A stretch of 64,000 nucleotides of DNA from Heliocybe sulcata (Eukaryota > Basidiomycota > Agaricomycetes > Gloeophyllales > Gloeophyllaceae), in NCBI GenBank assembly GCA_004369045.1, contig ML213505.1, positions 1,547,849 to 1,611,848 of the forward strand, written 5' to 3'. The position numbers were made by a program, and so were the translations under genes. How positions within the stretch are numbered: the first letter of the stretch is position 1; every line of letters begins with the position of its first letter. Below are positions 23,162-33,323 of this stretch, in pieces. The notes under the pieces were generated by a model. The model was not told where the DNA came from. It was given only the letters and a program-made list of their open reading frames with translations, and ran no database searches.

Positions 23162-23883
23162 ATGTTCAAAAAGTAGCTTGTCTCTTTTGCTATGGGTCGG
23201 TCGCCGCGCTAAACGTCGTCGAGGAAGATTCCAGCCCTCCACCGATATCTCTGGCCAGACCGCAGTCAAGTCATCTGTTCAGCGGTCGATTCGAGCAGGC
23301 ATACTCTCCAACTGGAAGATTGATTCTGATACATTCGAGTCTATATGGCCCAAGAAAGAGAATATTACATTGGTGAAATGGTCAGTCTCCTCGTACATTA
23401 CAGCTGCGACGCATACAGGGCCATTCTCATCCATCGCTAATCAGTAGAGACCACATTTCCATCTATGCACTGCACGGCGTCCCTCTCTTCTTCCAGCACT
23501 TCGAAGGGCCGTTCTACCCGACCTTGAGGCTGCTCCACAAGTGTGAGTCCGGAATCTTACGTTTCGCTGCTCTCATTAAAATTCTCTCAGATCCTTTCGT
23601 TCTCCCGACGGTTCGCGTTGATCGGGGTGCAATCCGCTTCTTACTTGCAGGAGCGCACATGATGTGCCCGGGTTTCACGTCCAAGGGAGGCTCGCTGCCT
23701 CCTGCCGAAGAAGCCCTGCCCGCGGAGACCCCTGTGGCCATCCTGGCTGAAGGGAAAGAACATGCAATTGCGATCGGTATCACGAAGCTGAGTACTGAGG
23801 ACATCAAGAAAGTCAACAAGGGTGTAGGAGTAGAGGTGGTCACGCATCTCGGAGATGATTTGTGGGCCCTTCAGAAGGTGTAG
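23162..23883 (+). CDS. TMA20: PUA-domain translation factor Tma20 / MCT-1
   Basis: Tma20 (human MCTS1) works with Tma22/DENR in 40S recycling and re-initiation. The first exon is ATGTTCAAAAA, whose join to the next exon gives MFKKFQPSTDISGQT, followed by VKSSVQRSIRAGIL and WPKKENITLVK. The second half gives DHISIYALHGVPLFFQHFEG, PTLRLLHK, then the PUA domain VDRGAIRFLLAGAHMMCPG with AEGKEHAIAIGITKLSTEDI and NKGVGVEVV. The stop is at 23881-23883. Length, about 180 residues, matches the family. Three introns are needed; the one near 23543-23590 joins HK to the block beginning with PFVLPTVRVD. Confidence 0.93.
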
Positions 23884-25957
23884 TAATTGCCAGCGCGAAG
23901 TCTACTGATTATGTGAACGAGATGTTTGTGTATGATTACGTCTCCCGACATACCATGGACCTCGGGATGTTTTGCCCAGAGATAACGGCCACGCTGCCTA
24001 GGGATGTGCGATGTCCAGCTTACGCGGACTAAGGAGAGATAAGGAGAGTCCTACGATACGGTACACAGTCCGCTCCTCGTGTCCTGCAAGTTTACCTTGA
24101 AGCCCAGAGTTATGAGTATTCGAGCTCGATCTCTCCGGTGAGTGGTCACCTTGCTAGAACCAGATTGGAGACTCTGTTCAACCAGCGATTGACGAACAGT
24201 GGTCTCGCAATCCCGCAAGAACTGGGCAGAGTCTAGAGGGATTCGCGCTGTGTGAACGGTGCGAATTCCATTTCGGTAAGTGGCATGGATATGGGTGAAT
24301 ACGTCAAAGGAGCGCGACGCGCCACAACTTCCACCGAGCCGTATCGCGTGAATGCCGAGGATGAAGGCCCAGTGAATGATGCAGCCCCAGCTTGAGGGTC
24401 GGGTTGGCTCGTGTTGATCGGTGTCTCTGGCGTTCTACGATGCTCCATGGTTGCAGACCGAACGCGAAGGAGTCGTTTGTGGCATGCTCCGGTGGGGCTA
24501 GAGGGGACAATGACCGTCCGGACCTCCCCATGCGATTGGTCCCAGGCTAAGACGAGGTGCAGCGGTCTATTAGAGGGTGAAAGGTCCAGCGGCCTTCAGG
24601 CTTCGCTATTGGCTTGTGTCTATTTGACATTCTTAGCTTTGCATTCATCCTACGGCCGAGACAATCATTGCATGAATGCCTTACCTGGTCATATGTAAGG
24701 CGCTGTTCTCGAATAGAACCCCAGAGGCTGAGCTGGGGATTGCCGCGTCGCTGATCGACCTTGTAAGTATAGCGTTGTGATTGCTATGTCCGTCCAGCTG
24801 ATCCTGATACATGGTTTGCTCGTATCTTGTTAGGTCCCGCGGGGCATGGAGGTCCGCCGTTACTCAGTTCCTATCTCGCCGGGGGACGCCGGGAAGCTCG
24901 GGGGCAAACGAGCTCGCATCCTGTACGGATCACCCTGCGAGCCCCAGGGCCCAGGAGCGCCTGCTTCCGTCCCCGGTACTCGCGTGCGACGTGGCGTGGT
25001 GGCGTGCCGTAAGTCTTACCCTGATATTGCGCTGTTCACTAACGTTATGAGTCCCCTTCAGGGCATATGCAGTACCCGATATGCTGTCTCCATTCGACTG
25101 TTGTGGAGTGTTCCAAACGGCGACCAGAAAGAACGACGTAACGGCCTAATGGACATCGTACAGATTCAGAACAGTGAGACACTCTGTAGTCCTCCGTGGT
25201 CGTAAGCCATCAGCGCAACGGTGACGCCTTCTAGCCTACCATTGTACGTTACTGGTTGCCGCAGGCAGCCCGAGTTCTGCCATTGCAACCCGCTCCCACA
25301 GCTGAGCTTTCCCATGCCACCACCACAGTGATGGGCGGTAACCTCCCAACCGCCCGCGAATCGGTCGAGCAGTTTGATCCAGGGTCACCCTGTTGCAGGT
25401 CCCTTAACCTGCCTCGTGTGCGGTGTCTCAGATCAGCGTGCCTTCCACCGTTGCACTTCTTATCTCGACTAAAGAGGGGGCGCTGTTACTCTTCTACCCG
25501 AGTGTGTAGTCTAGACTTGTAGGTCGCAGTTGACGACAATAGCAGGGCTTTTGACGTTGCACTGCTCACACAGCACCGACATAGCAATAGAGGCGCCCGA
25601 ACAGGTGCAAAGCATAATCCGTCTCCATACTCCACGAAATTGCAGTAGTGAATGATCAGATTCACGGCGTCTAGACGTCAAAAAGTATCTCAGCTCGCAA
25701 AACCACAAAGGCCGTTCATCATTCGGGCAGCAACGGGACGCATCTATGTCGGCCGTATTCGGCCGAGCCTATATTACATGGAGAGGACAGTACCAATGGT
25801 GCAGATAAGGTATGTACGAGGTCGGTGATCAAAAAGAAATGCACATGGAAAACGACAGAAGCCCAGCACGATGCGCAGTAAAGACAGCGCGAGATAACCG
25901 CATACCATAGTACAGTAGGAAATTAATATTGGGAGTAGGGGTAGGGGGAGAGAGTTA
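23884..25957. other. Two-kilobase region without a recognised gene
   Basis: Between TMA20 and the acidic orphan gene there is no family I can name. Open frames are short and overlap on both strands. A short run at 24289-24399 reads MDMGEYVKGARRATTSTEPY and onward to a stop after 36 codons. A possible three-exon coding piece at 24700-25141 is listed separately. The stretch 24830-25010 is GC-richer than its surroundings. No terminal repeats are seen. Confidence 0.4.
24700..25141 (+). CDS. Possible spliced gene fragment of unknown function
   Basis: Three open blocks can be joined by consensus introns in one frame: 24700-24762, 24834-25008 and 25062-25141. The introns begin GTAAGT and end TAG or CAG. 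The joined reading contains RTPEAELGIAASLIDL, then VPRGMEVRRYSVPISP and GKLGGKRARILYG, and ends in a Cys-containing tail before TAA at 25139-25141. I do not recognise the family and no start codon is identified upstream. It could be a real lineage-specific gene, a decayed gene or chance. Confidence 0.28.
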
Positions 25958-26839
25958 CTAGCACTCTTGCATGGGGAATGCAGGCGATGAATGTACATGG
26001 TCGTCAGGGAAGGATGGGGGATCAAGCTCGAATGGATAAAAGTAAGAATCGTCCGTGTCGATGTATACATGGGGATGACGACCTGATCGCGTGCGCTCAA
26101 CGGGGAGGGGAATGGAGGCAGGGTCCACCAGCGAAGCTGTGGAGCGAGCAAAGGGAGTGGTGGGGGCGTCCGACTCGTCGTCCGAAGTGTCTTCGATAGC
26201 GTCTGGGACCGAGAGGTCATCGACGTCGTCGGCATAAGCGGAATGCGGACACGAGTCAAGGGCGGCGTGGAAATCAGAGTCAAGCGGACACCGTCGAACA
26301 AGAGGATGATATGGTGGGTAGGGGTCAGGAGGGTAATATACGGGGTGTTGTACAGTTTGCACAGATGGATAACAAGAATGTGGGCTGAAAAGATCGTCGG
26401 AGGAAGACAGCGGCGAGATCGGAGGACTGAAGTCGTCGTCGGGCGAGACGGACACTTGGGAGTCCGAGTCGTCGTCACCTCTCTCGTCACCGAGAGTTTC
26501 TAAGAGGGAGTCCAACCACTGAGCTTCGGAAGGAGATGGTTCTGCTTCCCGAGCGTCAACAAACACGCCAGCATCGGGGAACACGAACATGTCTTCTTCC
26601 TCTGAAAATGTTTCCTCCTCTTCCTCTTCACCGTCACGTTTTTGTACATCGTTTGAAGGAGAAGTGTCGGTTGATACTACAGGAACAGCTGGCGAATGCG
26701 AACGAACAATCGAGTTTTTGAGGAGCACCCAACGGTGCAAGCTGCAGTTGTCTTTGGCGCCAGCCCCAACTACGGAGTGTAGCTTGGAGCGGGCCATTGT
26801 GAAAAGGCTGGGGGAGTTTGTTGTACCGATAGAAAACAT
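25958..26839 (-). CDS. Acidic, Ser/Pro-rich orphan protein
   Basis: A single long open frame of 293 codons. I do not recognise a family. The N-terminus is basic and looks ordered (MARSKLHSVVGAG, then CSLHRWVLLKNSIVRS); the in-frame Met at 26797 that opens this block may be the true start rather than 26839. The rest is acidic and low in complexity: an E-rich run (GEEEEEETFSEEEDMFVFPD), then DDDFSPPISPLSSSDDLFSP, a Tyr/Pro stretch (VYYPPDPYPPYHPL) and a Ser/Asp tail. It looks disordered and potentially phosphorylated. No membrane segment or signal peptide is seen. Codon use and length on one strand support a real gene, probably restricted to basidiomycetes. Confidence 0.7.
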   Translation of the reverse strand: MFSIGTTNSPSLFTMARSKLHSVVGAGAKDNCSLHRWVLLKNSIVRSHSPAVPVVSTDTSPSNDVQKRDGEEEEEETFSEEEDMFVFPDAGVFVDAREAEPSPSEAQWLDSLLETLGDERGDDDSDSQVSVSPDDDFSPPISPLSSSDDLFSPHSCYPSVQTVQHPVYYPPDPYPPYHPLVRRCPLDSDFHAALDSCPHSAYADDVDDLSVPDAIEDTSDDESDAPTTPFARSTASLVDPASIPLPVERTRSGRHPHVYIDTDDSYFYPFELDPPSFPDDHVHSSPAFPMQEC

Positions 26840-27516
26840 GGATAACGATGAAAGCTATGCGCGACGCTGTCTAGAAGAAATGTTACAACAACTCGTCTTT
26901 CAGACAACGGAACACTTACGAAGAGGGAGAGAGCTATCACCAGTGTATGCGATATACGTTCAAAGGCTCGAATAAGCTGGTACCGTTCCTGGTAGCACGG
27001 AAGAATTTGCTGGTCATACTTGTCTCTAGCACCCGTCAGATAATAGGCGACGGGGTGTACAAGACAGAGAGAGAGGCAACGTCGAGGCGAGCGGCTTAGA
27101 CGAACATGGCGGGCGGGACGATGGCAAAGGAGCCGTAAGCGGAGGGGAGGAAGGCTGTGGCCTTATATAGGGGACGTCATGACTCAAATCCAATATAGCG
27201 CCTGTTCGTTCTCGAGCCAGTCTGTCGGTTCGGTTGCCGGGGCCAATTCCAAATCCAGCCGGTTCGAGGACCAGTTCGGCGCCACGACCGGCCGACAGAC
27301 CTGCCCGTGATCTGTGCGGTATCCTGAATGACCTCTTTTCTGACGCCGGCCTGCCCCCCACCAATCGCACCCTGCCAACTCTCATTCTTACTCTCTTTCG
27401 CGTGCGATTCACACCATCGCCTTCTCTTGCGATCCCCTCGGCCATGCATTGCAATTCTATACACAATTGATGGTGATATGGCGCCAGTCCGTTGCAAACG
27501 AAAGCACACCATCCCC
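26840..27516. other. Upstream region of the acidic orphan gene
   Basis: No gene is supported here, although an open frame of 164 codons runs antisense-to-sense across 27026-27520. The stretch holds a possible TATA/bZIP promoter (listed separately) and an inverted repeat, GTCTGTCGG at 27220-27228 and CCGACAGAC at 27292-27300. Confidence 0.5.
27161..27186 (-). promoter_or_regulatory. TATA box with adjacent bZIP sites (TGAGTCA, TGACGTC)
   Basis: Read on the minus strand the sequence is TGAGTCATGACGTC, followed immediately by CCCTATATAAGG. TGAGTCA is the classical Gcn4/AP-1 site, TGACGTC is a CRE-like half, and TATATAA is a TATA box, all within 26 bp and oriented toward the acidic orphan gene, whose first Met lies about 320 bp downstream. 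The elements are directly visible; their use as a promoter is inferred. Confidence 0.5.
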
Positions 27517-30452
27517 TCACCCCTCGTCCATCTCCTCGTCGACCGCCTCTTCGTCCTTCACAGTGTCGATCAGCTTCTTGATTTTATTAACGCTCTTCGG
27601 TGACAGGTCGCGTGCCACAGCCAGCAGTTGCGCAGCCTTCAACTCGTCACCCAGTAGCCGATATACCTTTGCGAGCTGGAAGATAACGTTTGACTCCTCC
27701 GGGGTAAGGTCCCGCAGATACTCCAGATCTTCCGCCGCAAGCTGTTTGCAGTTTAACGTTAGCTCTAGCCCAGACCCGACCAGGAAAGGGAATTCCTATG
27801 CCCATCTAATGGAAGGGAAGCGCTGTCGACTCACCTTGTATCGTTTCTTTGCGATAAGGATCTTAGCCCTACGATAACGCACAAGCGCATTGTCTGGTGA
27901 AGTTCGCACAGCTTGCTCATATAACGCAAGTGCTGTGTCCCGATCGCCGCGCCTCTCAATAGCCTGTCATTACACGTAAACCCCTTTGTTAGCTTCGCTC
28001 TGATGGGAACTCGCATAAATCATCCGGTGACTCACCAAGGCCACGCACCCTAACAAGACTGCATTGTTTGGATGGATTTCCAACGCCTTGCGGAAGTGAT
28101 ACTCTGCTATCCGTAGCTTGTTCTTCCTGAGGTAACACGTACCAAGGCCGTACCTAATCATTACCGATTGCGGATCAGCCTCAGTCCTCGTGGCTCACGC
28201 GGAAGCGCAAGCGCCGCAGTCATAATAGGTAATCGGAGGCACATACCAAGCATTGTAGCTTCGGGGATCCGCTCGTAAAGCCGATTGGAAGAAGCTCATT
28301 GCCTTGTCCGTGTCCTCGTCTACCATCTCGTGCCCGCTCAGGGTGAACGCGTACGCACAGGTGGGGTCAAGTTGCACCGCTCGACGAAAACACGTCAACG
28401 CCTCGGCCCTCTCCTTCTGCTGGGAGAAACAGTTGCCCACTGCTATCCATGCTTCAGGCGAGCGCGAATCCGTGGCGAGCAGCTCTTGAGCAAGGAAAGA
28501 CAGTTGGACCTCCCGTCGAAGGTGCCATAGAAGAGTAGAATATACCTCCATGTCCCATACGCGGTACGGCTCAAGTTCCCGCACAATGCTGAAGGACCGT
28601 TCGGCCTACCCACAAGTAAGTCAAGAGGCATCACCATGACCAGAGTCAACTGCACTCACAGACGCGTACTCTGTCAGCTCGTAATGGCACTTACCCACCA
28701 TGACCATGACGGAACCTGATCGCTGGTGGACATGAGGTAGCTTATCTATCTCCTTTAGACAAGTTGCCATATCGTACAGGGCTAGTGCCCGTGTCGCACT
28801 TGCAATCAGCCGCATAAGGTTGTAGATATACTCATCTGCTTGCTCCAGGTCGAAGGCCTCTTGCGCCGCTTGTTCGTCGGCTACTGTCCAATTACTTGGT
28901 GCTGATGCATCTGACGTGGGAGAACGGGCGATGGATGGGGGGGATGTCGCATAGGCGGAACCTTCCGGAGCTTCGTCGTCCATCTCAGATTCTGTTGACC
29001 GGGTACGAGCATGGGCTGGATGTCGGCGACTTAGGGAGCTCTGAACAGGCAAGTTGTAAGTGAGACGAGCCACAGGCATTAACTTGGTCAGTAACATATT
29101 TCTAACTGTCAAGTAAAACAATAAACGCACTTTGGCAGCATGGGTCGACTTGTTGGATGATCCGCTCAACAGTCGCGTGCTTCTTCTTGTTCCAAGCGAC
29201 GGCTCTCGGTCGCTCTTCAGTGCACCAGGTACATTTCTGGTTGATGTTGTTTTAGACTGGGAATTACGACCGGGATATGAGAAGAAGTTAGCAAGGATCA
29301 AGGCCGGGCGTGAGCGTGCCTTTTTTGATCGGTCGTCGCTCGATCTTGACGACTTTAGTTCATCTCCTGCTCGTTGCCGTGTTGCACCGCGCAACCTTTT
29401 CTGCGCTGGACCTGATTCATCGGCCGAGGATAGTGGTCGAGCCATTGGAGGGTGGTTGGTTTGACTGGATTGTGCAGGCTGTTGCCGATTGGGGCGCAGT
29501 TCCGGGTACAACATGGAGTTTTCGACATTAAAGGTATCATTGGGTCCCCTGGACATGGAAGTATATCCGAGGTCATAAGCACTCCCTCGTTCGGAGACAT
29601 GGAAAGAAACTACTGACAATCCTTCTCGTGGCGTGCTGTGCATGCCAAGTACGAAAGGCTGAGGTTGACGAAAAAGACCTGTGGAGGTCCCGGCTTCCGG
29701 TGTGAAGAAGCCAACGCCAGTTGCCATTGGTATATGGCGGTTTGGGAAGGCTTCTGGAGGCATCGCAGGCGCTCTCTTTACGGGTGGAGGCTTTGCAGGG
29801 AACAATTCCTGTATCTCCGCTACGGTACCTTGCGAAACCTGATATACCACAATAAATCACGCAAGAGTAGGGGTACTCACCTACGGCACACAGGCCTTCG
29901 AACGCTTCCCATAATAGCGGATTCAAGGCAAGAGCTCGCCGAAAGCTCGGCCCTGCCTGGTCACGGAGGTTGCCCTTCAAAGCCATATTGCCCGCTCGAC
30001 AGTGCATGATCGCCTCATCCGGAAACACGCGTGCTTCCCGGGTCATGTTTGATACTTCGCGCAAACAGATAGGTAAAATGATCAATCAGGCCGTAATACC
30101 ACTCACGCGATGAAGTGTACTGGGGATCGCTCAGACTCTCCTGCAGGGCCTCCTGAGCTTGCCTGTGCCGTCCTAGCACCGTACAGCACCTGTACTTGAT
30201 CTCTGAGCACCCGCCACAACGCCCGTCAGGTGGTGCGTTGACGAGATGTAGTGCCGAGTGAGGTTGACCAAGTCTCAGCAGAGAAGTGGCATAAAGATGG
30301 CGCGCATCGTGGTTATCGCGGTCTATAGAGTAGTACCTTTCAGCGTAGAAAGCCGCAGATTGACCGAGGTCAGCGTCGAGGCACGACCATATTAGAACTT
30401 GGAAGCGCTGCTGCAGCGCGAGAAGGAACGAAGGCGTCGTGTCGTATTGCAT
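27517..30452 (-). CDS. CDC27: CDC27 / APC3, TPR subunit of the anaphase-promoting complex
   Basis: APC3 is the TPR scaffold that binds activators and the IR tail in the cyclosome ubiquitin ligase. The start at 30452 gives MQYDTTPSFLLALQQRF and the N-terminal TPR block FYAERYYSIDRDNHDARHLY, with SLLRLGQPHSAL. A second block has ALNPLLWEAFEGLC. A long Ser/Arg/Pro-rich linker follows (about 29850-28950). C-terminal TPRs show SPEAWIAVGNCFSQQKE, RAVQLDPTCAYAFTLSGHE, DPRSYNAWYGLGTCYLRKN and HPNNAVLLGCVAL, then LRDLTPEESNVIFQLAKVYR. The acidic tail ends EEAVDEEMDEG, stop 27517-27519. Exons are joined by GT-AG introns. Domain order and total length (about 770 residues) fit the family. Confidence 0.93.
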
Positions 30453-30931
30453 GGATAGAGCCAGAAATCCGCGCTAATATGCACGCACAGCCTGGAAGAA
30501 GCCTGCTCGTCGACGAGTGCGGCAGGGACGCGACCTGTGGCAAGCGAGAGTGGGGACAGCGAGCTGGCTATAACGCAAGACCGTATGTGGTCCGCCAAAC
30601 AACAAACCGCGCCTCGTCCGGTCACGTGACTCGTGGCACCATCGCTCTTCGCATATTTCACAGCGAGGATACCGAAGAACAAGTCCCCATTAATTCCTTC
30701 GATTCCTCGCCGCTGTCCGCTTTCGAATGTTTCAATATTACCTTCAGTACTAATAGCGACTCGAATGGAAGTACTATTCAGTCGACGAACACGCATGTCA
30801 TCCGGTTCTTCATCACTAGAGACCCTTATGATATTTGTAGACTCGAAAAGCACCGTATGTCAAAATTAGTCTGCCCTACTTTATTTCATACACGTGGATG
30901 TCCTACTGGCAATTTGTCGCCTACGCCGATC
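30453..30931. other. CDC27 upstream region and TCP1 3' flank
   Basis: No gene is supported. A ten-base palindrome GTCACGTGAC (E-box core CACGTG) lies at 30621-30630, about 170 bp upstream of the CDC27 start. A 256-codon plus-strand open frame crosses this stretch but runs antisense through the end of TCP1 and looks like chance. Confidence 0.45.
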
Positions 30932-33002
30932 CTAGTGGCCATGGCCATCGTCCTCCGGTTTGGGTTCTGCAAAGAATTCATCAGCATCCCAGCCATATTT
31001 CAAAAAGGGTCGTTTACTCACCAGGCACGCATTGTATGGCATCGTCGATACGCAGGAGCGACACAGCAGCCTCGAAGGCGGACTTCAAGCTGCGGACCTT
31101 GCTCATCGCTGGCTCCAAGACACCGGCAGCCACATTGTCCCGAACGTCGCCATTCAGCAAGTCCAAACCATAACGCAACAGGATTTTCTTCGGATCACCA
31201 GCAGGTGCATTCTGGGCAGCATTATGGTACGAACGAAGCTTGGCGATAAGGTCTGTCGAGTCCTTCGCCGCGTTCACCGCAAGAGTTTTAGGGATGGACA
31301 AGAGAGCGCCAGCAAATTCGGCAATGGCGAGTTGCTCCCGAGAACCCTAAGCATATCTCAGCAACTACTTTGATTGTAATATCAGCAGCCACGTACCAGT
31401 GTCGTGGCAAAGTTCTCTAAGTAGATGCTCAAAGCAGTCTCAACGGCACCGCCGCCGGGCACGACAGAACCGCTCTCCAGAGTCCGCTTGATCACTGATA
31501 GCGTATCATGCAAAGCCCGCTCCATCTCATCAAGCATGTAGTCGTTGGCGCCTCTCAGCACAATCGATGACGAACTAACGACCTTGGTGCCCTTGACCAA
31601 GATCAACTCGTCATCCGAGATCCGCTCTTGGACAACTTCCTCGGCAGTTCCGAGGTAGCTCGCCTCGAATGTCTCCTCACCCTCCAAGTTTGCAAGACTC
31701 GACACAAGGGTACCACCAGTCGCCTTCGCAATACGACGGAGATCCTCTTTTCTACACCGGCGAACCGCCATGGCACCAGCCTCTACGAACTCCTTCAGGC
31801 AAAGGTCGTCGATACCCTTCGTAGTGAAGATGACATTGGCACCTGCAGCGAGAATCTTGCGGATGCGTTCGATTGTAATGTCGGACTCCCTACGCTCCTG
31901 TCAAGCATATGAATATCATACTTTTCAGAACTTCGCGTACCGTTTCCGGATCTCCTCGAGTTGGTTGGGATCTTCAACAAGGATCTGGACGCCCAACTGC
32001 ATCCGGGCTTTCTGTAGATTAATATCCAGGCAAGCAATCTTTGCATTCGCAATCCTCTTTTTCATCGCTACAGAAAGAGAAGTCAACTCATGCTCAGATC
32101 CTTGACGCTACTGGGCCCACCCTGGCTGGCTACAGTGCAGTTAAGCGCGTATCCCTTGACGAACAGAGATTCCCGTGCACTCCGGCCATGAGCTTTCAGA
32201 ACGTTAACCGCCTTGACGGGGTACTTGATATCACCGCGACTGTTGATCGTTCTTACGGCTAGCATGGCGTCGACCGCCATGGGAGCGAACAAATCGTCAT
32301 CTCTGACAGACGACATCATGAGCAAACAGTCGAATGGCAGCCCTATGCATCAATCAAACTGCATGATATATGTGCACTTACCCTCCAATAATCTTGCTCG
32401 CCATGCTCGTTTTCGCAACGTTAACTAACGCATCTCTCCCTAACGCATCCACCTTCACGCTCAACTGATCCTGCATGAACTTGCATGCCTCCCTGCACGC
32501 CAGCCGGTACCCCGTGATAATCGTCGTGGGGTGAATTCTCTGCTTGACAAGCTCATTTGCCCGGCGGAGGAGCTCCGCGGCGATGATGACCACCGAGGTC
32601 GTGCCATCGCCCACCTCTTTATCTTGTTTTTGGGAGAGATCCACAAATATACGGCCAGCAGGATGCTCGACTTGTAAGAGGGAGAGGATGGTTGCGCCGT
32701 CATTGGAGATTGTGACTTCCTGCCGGTCGCCTTCATCAATTGAGGTCAACGCGTACAGCGTCAAGGGAGACTCACGCCGATGTTATCCACGAGCATCTTG
32801 TCCAATCCCAGAGGACCAAGAGAACTCTTTACTACGTTCGCAATCGTCTGCGCAGCGAGCACTGTCCGTCATGGTATACGCAGTTAAATTCAACACCGGG
32901 TGCTGGATAAATGCACGACTTGCCATTTTGATCCCGGATGTCCTGACCTGATACCCTGTCACCGCCCAGAAAAGCACCAGCTCTGGGATCCCTTTGAAAC
33001 AT
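30932..33002 (-). CDS. TCP1: T-complex protein 1 subunit alpha (CCT1/TCP1)
   Basis: This is the alpha subunit of the cytosolic chaperonin CCT that folds actin and tubulin. Exon 1 begins [19 protein letters not shown] and ends RDQN. The intron at 32862-32933 starts with GC (AATG|GCAAGT). Exon 2 gives [20 protein letters not shown] and DKMLVDNIG. Group II chaperonin motifs follow: [29 protein letters not shown] (ATP site), [60 protein letters not shown], and [17 protein letters not shown]. The last intron joins VP to [11 protein letters not shown], stop 30932-30934. The alpha identity rests on the [19 protein letters not shown] and DDGHGH blocks. About 560 residues. Confidence 0.95.
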
Positions 33003-33323
33003 GGCGCGACGAGACTAGGAGATGGAAGCAAGTGAAAGACAGCAGTAGACGGTCTTAGGAAACTTCAAAGATCGCGAAGAATCTGTGGATGCGAGAACGC
33101 GTTACACCGCCACTACACCGCGACTGCTCTTGTCCACAACCACTCACTCTCCTCGTCCACTGCTATGCTGTCGTGGTGCTCTGAAGGTACATAATCTCTT
33201 AGTGCTGGATGGGTCCACTGTACTCGAGCCCCGTCGCCGTGGCGATCTCTGGCATACGGGAGAGGCGTAATCAAAGTCTATGTGCAAATCAAGTGAAAGA
33301 ACATGGCTAATAGTACATGAGTG
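33003..33323. other. TCP1 upstream region
   Basis: This is the promoter side of TCP1 and the 3' side of the next minus-strand gene. A single ACGCGT occurs at 33097-33102. I see no gene. Confidence 0.4.

Noticed and set aside
25774-26490. Minus-strand open frame of 238 codons rich in Thr, Pro and Leu
   Set aside because: It is a frame-shifted shadow of the acidic orphan gene, whose composition explains the open frame.
27026-27520. Minus-strand open frame of 164 codons upstream of the acidic orphan gene
   Set aside because: It covers the probable promoter, is Arg-rich without pattern, overlaps other frames and touches the CDC27 end; no start context or homology supports it.
30479-31249. Plus-strand open frame of 256 codons
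   Set aside because: It runs antisense through the last exons of TCP1, has no family resemblance, and its length is explained by codon bias on the opposite strand.
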